From: Flavobacteriaceae bacterium UBA1682
Lineage (GTDB): Bacteria; Bacteroidota; Bacteroidia; Flavobacteriales; Flavobacteriaceae
Direction of reading: 5' to 3'
Assembly (NCBI GenBank): GCA_002320285.1
Contig: DCKE01000023.1
Span: forward strand, 54,880-118,879
DNA: 64,000 nt
Made by a program: the position numbers and the translations under genes. Positions 1-8,200 of this stretch are shown one piece after another. A model generated the notes under the pieces. That model was not told where the DNA came from. It searched no databases and was given only the letters and a program-made list of their open reading frames with translations. How positions within the stretch are numbered: position 1 is the first letter of the stretch; each line of letters begins with the position of its first letter.

Positions 1-712
1 TATACATCAAGTTCACAGATAAATCTGCTGATACCGGTGCATCCATGGCGTACTTCACCATAAAATACGGTTTCAATTTAAAATCTTGATTTAATTCAAA
101 TACATATCCCCCTGTCAAAAATGCATGCATCACTTGGCTACCGTATTTTTTACCATCATAGTCCAAATAACGCCCTTTTAACATATTAGGCACCCCCAAT
201 CCTACATAGTAGTTTTGAGTGTAATAGAACGCCCCTGCTCCAACATTGAAAAGCGTGCTTTTCGAATCTTCCGCAAATGATGGATCGTTAGCATCCATAT
301 AACTTTCACTTCCAATATCAGAATACAGACCAATATCATGTAAGGTTACACCTGCTTTAAGACCCAAAGCCAATTTGTGCTCGCCTCCTAAATCTAAGGT
401 ATAAGAAAAATCTCCATAAATGTTATTTTCCTTTACAGGTCCGATTTTATCGCTAATGACTGAAAGACCCAATCCCACTTTTTTACCCACACGAGTATGC
501 CCAAACAAGGTTCCCGTTTGTGGGGCTCCATCAAGACCAGCCCATTGCTGACGGTATAACAATCCCATCGACAAGGATTCCTGTGATCCCGCATAAGCCG
601 GATTGACCACACTCATATTATACATGTACTGCGTATAGTGAGGCGCCTGCTGAGCTTGAGCTTCGCTAAGAAATAAAAAAACAGTTAAAGCTGCGAGATA
701 TAATTTCTTCAT
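1..712 (-). CDS. PorP/SprF family T9SS outer membrane protein, cut by window edge
   Basis: The reverse complement from position 712 encodes a signal peptide and then the same protein as the complete gene at 1299-2222: QQAPHYTQYMYN, NPAYAGSQESLS and YRQQWAGLDGAPQTGT can be read. The DNA is collinear with 1511-2222 at a constant offset of 1510 bases and no indel, so this is a tandem duplicate. About 237 of 307 codons are visible; the C-terminus lies outside the window. PorP/SprF proteins are outer membrane beta-barrels that work with individual T9SS cargo carrying a type B C-terminal domain; SprF with SprB is the known pair. Unlike its twin, this copy has no giant adhesin gene directly upstream, only a decayed hairpin (738-761) and a promoter-like box (995-1002). 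Substitutions between the copies are mostly third-position, which suggests both were or are under selection. Family assignment is firm; the cargo is unknown. Confidence 0.9.
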   Translation of the reverse strand, partial: MKKLYLAALTVFLFLSEAQAQQAPHYTQYMYNMSVVNPAYAGSQESLSMGLLYRQQWAGLDGAPQTGTLFGHTRVGKKVGLGLSVISDKIGPVKENNIYGDFSYTLDLGGEHKLALGLKAGVTLHDIGLYSDIGSESYMDANDPSFAEDSKSTLFNVGAGAFYYTQNYYVGLGVPNMLKGRYLDYDGKKYGSQVMHAFLTGGYVFELNQDFKLKPYFMVKYAMDAPVSADLSVNLMY

Positions 713-737
713 AAGTATTTATTTAAACAAGTTTAAG

Positions 738-761
738 GGTCTGCAGTTCCCACTACCGACT
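738..761 (-). other. Decayed copy of the adhesin/PorP intergenic hairpin
   Basis: The arms GGTCTGCAG and CTACCGACT match AGTCGGCAG and CTGCCGACT at 2242-2265 upstream of the other PorP/SprF gene, but two pairs in the stem are now mismatched. It sits at about the same distance from the ATG (26 versus 20 bases). The duplication that made the two PorP/SprF genes therefore included the spacer up to roughly the stop codon of the preceding gene. Confidence 0.6.
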
Positions 762-994
762 ATAAATTTTAATTATTTTAATGTCCTTTAATTCTAATTT
801 CTATTCTTTGCAACTTTTTTAACATTTGACTACAGTCTTTTGTTAAAGCGATTCTCAACACATTATCATTTTTTTCAGGACAACCGTCACTACGATTTCG
901 GGTATACCCTAATAAACAGTCTACTATAAATAGAACTATAATTAATAAACTGTATTTTAAATCCTCCAATATTGCATTTGGATTAGTTATTGTC

Positions 995-1002
995 CAAATA
1001 TA
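995..1002 (-). promoter_or_regulatory. Putative -7 box TATATTTG
   Basis: The reverse complement reads TATATTTG, a match to the Bacteroidota consensus TAnnTTTG and identical to the boxes before the giant adhesin genes. It would give the PorP/SprF copy at 1-712 its own promoter with a leader of about 280 bases. No convincing -33 TTTG at standard spacing was found. Confidence 0.4.
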
Positions 1003-1185
1003 TACTTTTTTTCTTAGCAAGATAATCGTTTTTTGTTAATTTTTACACACTTCAACTCATTCAAAAATAAATAAATTCTTTAAAAATCATTTTAAAAGCG
1101 GTTAAACTCGTAAAAACGGTGAAAAATATCGATTTTCAATAAAAATATCACATATAAAACAATCTAAAAAACAAGATTTTTCCAA

Positions 1186-1222
1186 AAACAAAAAAACAGT
1201 AGTAAATCAATGTTTACTACTG
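1186..1222 (-). terminator. Rho-independent terminator after PorP/SprF gene
   Basis: A perfect 10-bp stem (CAGTAGTAAA at 1197-1206, TTTACTACTG at 1213-1222, 6-base loop) is followed on the minus strand by a T-rich run. It lies 77 bases past the stop codon at 1299. Its stem core (AGTAGT/ACTACT) recurs in the terminator at 10786-10821 behind a PorP/SprF remnant. Confidence 0.85.
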
Positions 1223-1298
1223 CTTCCTATTTGAATATGGACAAACTAATCTAAACGCGGTGTTAAAATCGAAAACAAACCGCGCCCCCCTGAACACT

Positions 1299-2222
1299 TT
1301 AAAAATATCTTGGTGAGCTAGATACCCTCTTGGAAAAATAAATATCGTATAACAAAATAAATTCATGCGATGCTTTGGCTTTAACCTTTAAATCAGACAT
1401 CACGTGATCATAGGCATATCCCACACGAAGATTCGGTGTGATTCTATAATTGATCATCCCACCAATGGCATCATCTATTCTATAATTTGCCCCAATCTCA
1501 AATTTATTGATATACATCAGGTTTACCGACAAATCTGCCGAAACCGGCGCATCCATCGCGTACTTAACCATAAAATACGGTTTTAATTTAAAATCTTGAT
1601 TTAATTCAAACACATAACCCCCAGTCAAAAAGGCATGCATCACTTGACTACCGTATTTTTTACCGTCATAATCCAAATAACGCCCTTTAAGCATATTGGG
1701 AACGCCCAGTCCCACATAGTAGTTTTGAGTATAGTAAAAAGCTCCTGCGCCAACGTTAAACAGCGTACTTTTCGAATCTTCTGCAAACGACGGATCGTTA
1801 GCATCCATATAACTCTCGCTTCCGATGTCAGAAAACAAACCGATGTCGTGTAAGGTTACCCCTGCCTTAAGACCTAAGGCTAATTTGTGTTCTCCGCCTA
1901 AATCTAAAGTGTATGAAAAATCTCCATAAATGTTATTCTCTTTAACCGGCCCTATTTTATCGCTGATAACCGAAAGTCCCAATCCCACTTTTTTACCTAC
2001 ACGAGTATGTCCAAACAAGGTTCCTGTTTGAGGGGCTCCATCAAGACCTGCCCATTGTTGGCGGTACAACAACCCCATGGATAGCGATTCCTGAGAACCG
2101 GCATAAGCCGGATTAACCACACTCATATTATACATATATTGAGTGTAGTGGGGAGCTTGCTGTGCATAGCTTTCACCGACATAGAAGAAGACAGTTAGGG
2201 CCGCAAAATATAGTTTCTTCAT
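1299..2222 (-). CDS. PorP/SprF family T9SS outer membrane protein
   Basis: This 307-residue protein is the usual length for the family. It has a signal peptide (MKKLYFAALTVFF, cleaved near YAQ), the PorP/SprF N-terminal pattern QQAPHYTQYMYNMSVVNPAY, the QQWAGLDGAPQT segment, alternating beta-barrel strands, and a C-terminal strand ending KRVSSSPRYF. The role, from the family, is an outer membrane partner for secretion or surface attachment of type B CTD cargo; SprF and SprB are the precedent. Its start is 60 bases past the stop of the 2754-residue adhesin gene at 2283-10547, which makes that protein and its paralogues the likely clients. A strong hairpin lies inside this 60-base gap, so expression probably depends on partial read-through. 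It is a near-identical tandem duplicate of the truncated gene at 1-712. Confidence 0.95.
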   Translation of the reverse strand: MKKLYFAALTVFFYVGESYAQQAPHYTQYMYNMSVVNPAYAGSQESLSMGLLYRQQWAGLDGAPQTGTLFGHTRVGKKVGLGLSVISDKIGPVKENNIYGDFSYTLDLGGEHKLALGLKAGVTLHDIGLFSDIGSESYMDANDPSFAEDSKSTLFNVGAGAFYYTQNYYVGLGVPNMLKGRYLDYDGKKYGSQVMHAFLTGGYVFELNQDFKLKPYFMVKYAMDAPVSADLSVNLMYINKFEIGANYRIDDAIGGMINYRITPNLRVGYAYDHVMSDLKVKAKASHEFILLYDIYFSKRVSSSPRYF

Positions 2223-2232
2223 AAATATGAGT

Positions 2233-2268
2233 ATTTAAAAAAGTCGGCAGTTTACACTGCCGACTTTA
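2233..2268 (-). terminator. Hairpin/terminator between adhesin and PorP/SprF genes
   Basis: The stem AAAGTCGGCAG (2240-2250) pairs with CTGCCGACTTT (2257-2267), and the minus strand continues with a T run. The hairpin ends only about 11 bases before the PorP/SprF ATG. It can act as terminator for the giant gene, as an attenuator, or as a 3' end stabiliser within a two-gene operon. A close relative is the hairpin at 40331-40354. Confidence 0.8.
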
Positions 2269-2282
2269 AGTTTGTTAATTGA

Positions 2283-5200
2283 TTATTTATTGATTTGAAC
2301 CCATCCTGTTCTGGTTTTACCATGTGCAATAACCACGTAGTAATATGTTCCATCAGGAAGTGATTTACCAGATTTATCTTGACCATACCATTGATCGGTA
2401 TACTCACCTTGGAAGGCAAACACCTCAGCACCGTAGCGGTTATAAATCATCATACTGGTTACCCCGTGTTCTTTTAAGTCGAAACGATCATTTTTACCAT
2501 CGCCATTAGGAGAAATTCCCTTTTGAATCGGACAATCTAGATAGCTCACTTTAAAGCTGCTTTCATCCGTACATAACCCATCTTCTGAAGAGGCATATAC
2601 ATATATGGTTTGCGCATACAACACTTGACTACCTGCTGCCAATTCAATTCCCTTACCACCTGATTGAGTAAAGTATTTGTTATGTTCTGACAATGGAACC
2701 AAAGTATGTAAATGACATTCTAACTCCACATCTTCGAAAACATCTGCTCTAACTGCAGCTGTAATAGACACCTTATAAGAAATTTCCTCATAACAACCCG
2801 CGTCATCATTTTTCTGCAGTATATAAATCTTATGCGTTTTCACTTCTGTTAAAACATCACCTGGCTGATATTGTATTCCCTGTGCAGCGGCTTCTGTGTA
2901 ATAGAATTGATTAGCCTCTAGTGCTGGCAAAGTATAAGTAGCACAAATGGTAACATCTTCACGAGCTACAGGTAACTCACCCTTTAATACCTTAAACGGC
3001 AACTCAAATACTTCCTTACACCCAGTTCTGGTATCTTCTACCAGAATAAATACTTTTCTATCTTCCCCATTGGTTACCAATTCATACATTGGATCTATAG
3101 GATTAGTCCCCGATTCTGCATCAGCCAGTTCCTGGTGATACGTTACGTTATAAATCTTTCGATCCGAAATTCTAAACATATAGTCTTCCACCGTCGTCAA
3201 ATCAACCTTAATCGGCGCTAACGAATTTCTACAAATTTCAAAAGCTTTTGGAGCACCAACTACCGTATTTATAGGAGGGAAAATCTCTACTTTAACCTCT
3301 CCCATAACATCACAATCAATGGCGTCGTATTTAGCAACTACTTTATAAGTTCCACTTTCACTCACTACTAAATCCGGTTTGTCTTCACCAGGCAACAACA
3401 CATCGTCTTTAAACCATCTGATGGTAACATCCTCGCTAGCTAAACCAGAGTTAATTGTTCTCGACTCACCATTACAGAGAGCATTCCCATTTTCAACCAA
3501 TAAATCAGCTCCTAAGTCCAAGTTACCTAAATCAAAACTGGCTGCTCCAAAAAAGACTGCAGATGAATGACTCGCCGTAGTACAAAAATCCATTACAGCT
3601 AATTTAATGTGATAGGTACGTCCTGGTACAACATATACCGTCTCAGAACTCATTCCTACTGTTGAGCCCGCAAAATTGATCGGAGCTTCACCCGCAGGCG
3701 ATTGACCGGCTCTTTCATACTGATTCCAGAATAAATCTGGATTTGAGCTTTGACAAGTTCCTCCAGCTTTTGAGGTATCCCAAATTGTATTTAACGCGAT
3801 AGGCGTATTTGTCCCTTTAATTTTAGCCAAATTTCGCCCCTCTCCTGTTGTCGTATCAATTAACCAAGCGGCAAATAAAGATCCGTTTCTACAAGTATAG
3901 GTACATCCACTGATGTAGCTATTCGACGCAAACAAATAATCGAACTTGATCGAATCCTTGATTGAAAAGAAATCAAATTCCAACTGAGTCACACGCATTC
4001 TACCATCAAATTCCGGGTTTCCACCTGTATCATTTATAGCGTCGTTTAAATCTTTATCTCCGACCCAACGATGCGGATTATTTCCTTTTGCAGTCGTTGT
4101 AAAAGGGCCTGGTACAAATTGCACCTCACTAGTCGACAAAACAATTCCTTCTTCAAAAGGAAATTCAGTACCGTTTTTAGTAAAAGACCCCAATGTATTG
4201 ATCGACTTAGTCGCTAAACTACCGTCACCAATCTGGTAATGCACATTGGAAACAAGGTCACAATTGGAAACTACTAACACATCCTTAACCAATTCTTCGG
4301 GTGTGTATTTGGTACCACTTGGGCTGACTTCTAAATAGGATGGTGTATTGATACAAACCTTAAAAATATCTCTATAAGTCGCTGCTGTACTACCTACAAT
4401 AGCTAAACGGATATAATACTTGTTACCAGGTATTAGATTATTAAACATCCTACTAGATAATGTCGTAGTCAAATTAAAACACTCAACTGCCGTATTACCT
4501 ATTGCACTACAAGGCAAATTATACAAAGACCCTGTTACTGTACCGTATACATTCCCTGACGGGCTTACCCAATCCAAAATTTTAAACAGATGTGAAACAT
4601 CAGTTGCAGTAAATTCAAACCAAATATCTTTCCTTGCTACAGTAGTTGAAGCACAAGTTGGCTCTGCTATGGTAGAGGCAAGAGCTCCTGAGAAGGTAGC
4701 CGAAACCGATTTACTACAATCTATACCCTTGTTTACAGGAACCACTATAGCCCCGCTACAATTATTATTACTACCTACCAATGTAAATCCATCTATTGCC
4801 GTTGACCAGTCACTGGTGGTTGAATTATTATCCGAACATTTTGCTCTAACATAAATGGTATACCCCTTACCTGACGGTAAACCCGTAATAGTTGTATTCG
4901 GAGCGCCTGTCACTGGAACCGTCTTAAGCACCGTACCTGTAACATCATCCTTATAATCCATTACGACAACTTCCCACGATGTAATTCCGCCGTCTTGACT
5001 CCAGCTAACATCTATCGATGAGCTGGTTTCATTACTCAATTTCACATAATAAGGCTCTGGACAGTTTTCCACTTTCTTAAGCGTTATGTTATCCACATAT
5101 AAGTTGGTAATTCCAACAGAAGGCACATGCCATGCGAGATTCACATTTCCTTTAATACCATTAATAAAAGCAACTTCCTCTACAAAATTTCCATTATTAT

Positions 5201-8200
5201 TCGTTCTAGAAGCCACAACCTGCGTCGTAAAGTTCTTAGGATCAATACCGGCTGTAGACAATAGAACTTGCAAATTATTGCTATTTGTCGTTGTTGCTTT
5301 GTAATGATATTTCAATACATACATACCACCGTCTAAAGTAATAGGTGGCGAAATCAACCAGTCATCGTGAGTTTTACCACTAGTGCCGTAAAAATACATC
5401 GAATGAGTTCCTTCAAAAACACCAGCGGCCGTAGTTACCATAGCCCATCTATTGGTTGTTGAAGTTCCGGTAGCATCCGCGTTAGCATCAATTACCGACC
5501 AACATCTATACGTTTTATCACTCAAATTAAATCCTTCCCAATAAGGCGCCGTATCAACCCCACAAGTAGTTGTGAAATAAAACGGTCCTTGCCAGATACT
5601 ATATCCTCCAGTACTACAAATTGTACGCACGTAATATTCATAATCCGTATTGGGTTTTAAAGTGGCTCCAGAAGTTACATTGGTAACTATATTTTCTTTT
5701 TTAGCTGTTGGAGTTCCATTCTTTGAAGGGTATTTACCTCCCTCTTCTTGAACAAAATACTCCCAGTTCTTAGCGCCGGATTTATCGTCCCAGAAGATCG
5801 TCGCTTTATCACTAGCATAATCTTTTGAATCAATCACAGAAGGCAACGGTTCTATACAACCCTTAACCTCTTCGACAACCACACTGTCAATATATAAATT
5901 AACCGCGGTAGTCGCAGAAGTTACATGCCAACCAATATTAACAACACCACTCACTCCTTGGATAAATACATATTCTTCTACCCAGTCAGCGCTACCTACA
6001 TACTCCGCTTTTGCGACCACTGTATGTGTAAAGTTTGCCGGAGCGATTCCCGTATTAGATAACATCACTTCAAATTCATTGATGTTCGCTGTTCCAACAG
6101 CAGTTCTGTATTTATATTTTAAACGATAGGATTTTCCTGCGTCAAATTTAATTCTCGGTGAAATTAACCAGTCGTTATGAGGTGCTTTGTCTTTGGCTCC
6201 TGTAAAATACATCGAATGCGTCCCTTCAAACTTGATGGTACTCGTTTTCCAAATACCGGTACCCGTAGGTGAAGTAGCGTCTGCATTACCATCGATAATC
6301 GTCCAGCAAATCAACGATTGGTCACTCGTATCAAACCCTTCTTTAAAAGGGGTGTTAAACACACCACAGGCCGTTCTAAATTTATAAGGACCTGACCAAT
6401 CACTAAAATCACCATTACCGCAATCGGTACGTACATAGAATTCGTATTCGGTATTTTGCTCCAGCGTTTTCCCATCTTTATCAACAGCTACTACTGTCTC
6501 TTTAGTTTTAGTTGCAGTTCCAGTTGTAGTAGCAATAGGAATAACTCCTCCCGCTTTTTGAACAACATACTCCCAGTTAGAACCGAATTTATCATCCCAT
6601 AAAATCGTGGCACTAGAATCTTTTTCATCTTTAGCTCCTAAATTCAATGGTTCCGGACAAGTTACTTCTTCTACAAATACATTGTCGATATGAATGTACG
6701 AATACTGTGTTGATGAAGTCGCGTGCCAAGACAGGTTTACGTTACCGCCTACAGCCGTAATAAAAGTCGTTTGTTGCTTCCAATCGTTAGATGGTTCATA
6801 GTTTTGCTTAGGAACAACAACCTCTGTAAATTTACTGAGTTCAGTTCCTGTTTTAGACAACAACACCGCAAACTCGTAATTATAAGAAGTTGTTGAACTC
6901 GTTCTGTAATTATATTTTAAACGGTATATTTTAGTTGCATTAAAACTAAATGTAGGTGAAATCAACCAATCGTTATGCGGTAAATTTGCAGTAACTGCAG
7001 ACCCATAAAATCTTGCTGCTTGATCCCCCTCAAATGCAGGTGTATTGAGATGCCATAAATTAGACGTAGCACTAGTCGAATCTCCATTCGCATCTACTAT
7101 AGTCCAGCAAGGCCAAGTCGTCGAGTTTTTATTAAATCCTTCCCAAAATGGCAGCGCTTGTGTAGCACATAAGGTCTTGAATTTAAACGGTCCTATCCAC
7201 TCACTGTTTTTTCCTACACCACAACTAGAACGCAAGTAATACTCATATTCGGTATTAGGTAATAAATTTACTCCTCCACTTCCGCTTGTTTTTCCCGTAG
7301 TAACGATTTTAGTCTTAGACAAACTTCCACTACCTACAGGTAAAGCACCTCCTGCTGGTTGAATAAAATATTCCCAATTGGAATTTATCTTGTCTTCCCA
7401 TTCAAATGTTACCGAACCGGAATCCACTTTAGTCACCTTAGGATCTTCTGGACCTATACAATCCACTTTCTTGATAGATATCTGATCGAGGTAGATATAA
7501 GAAGTTGCTAAAGCAGTTACATGCCATCCGATATAGGCTTTACCTACAACATTTGTTATATAAACCGTTTTCTTTTCGTAAGCACCGTTTTTATAACCTT
7601 CTTTAGCTACTAATAGTTTTTTAAACTCCACAGGATCTACTCCATTAACAGATAGTGACACATCAAATTCGTTTACATAAGATGCATTGGTTCTATAGTA
7701 ATATGACAGTTCATAAATATCTGTTGCTACCATATTAATCGCAGGACTAATCAACCAATCGTCATGTACTTTACCCGTACCTGTTCCATAAAAACGCATA
7801 CTCATGGTTCCTTCTTGTGCATAACTGGCTCCCGAATATTCACTCCACATATTAGATGTTGATGTGCCATCTTTATTAATATCCAATACAGCCCAACAAC
7901 TTTTGGTTTTAGACGCCGCTTCAAAACCTTCTAGATAAGGTAGCGTTAAGATATTACAAGCTGTTTTAAACACAAATGGTCCAGACCAGTCGCTCATTTT
8001 GCTTCCAGCACATTTCGAGCGGACATAGAATTCATATTCTGTATTCCCCTGCAAATTAGCTCCTTTACTCGTTTTAGTAACTGTAGCTTCAGGTTTTGTA
8101 CTTACTGTACCTGCACCAACCGGATCACCATCACCTTTAGGCTGAATTACATATTCCCAAGACTTATTAAAGAGATCTTCCCATATTAAAGTAGCGGCAT

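Larger units (their letters stand above)
713..1185. other. Intergenic region between the two PorP/SprF genes
   Basis: This AT-rich stretch holds the decayed hairpin and the TATATTTG box listed separately. Its first 60 bases or so resemble the spacer at 2223-2282; beyond that I see no similarity to an adhesin gene. A minus-strand reading frame of 80 codons (778-1020) with one hydrophobic stretch lies here, but it opens only with TTG and has no early in-frame ATG, so I do not call it a gene. It may be a leader or the remains of one. Confidence 0.5.

Noticed and set aside
778..1020. 80-codon minus-strand frame with a hydrophobic stretch between the PorP/SprF genes
   Set aside because: It starts only at TTG, contains a TATATTTG promoter-like box at its beginning, and has no early ATG or recognisable family; more likely a leader or gene remnant.
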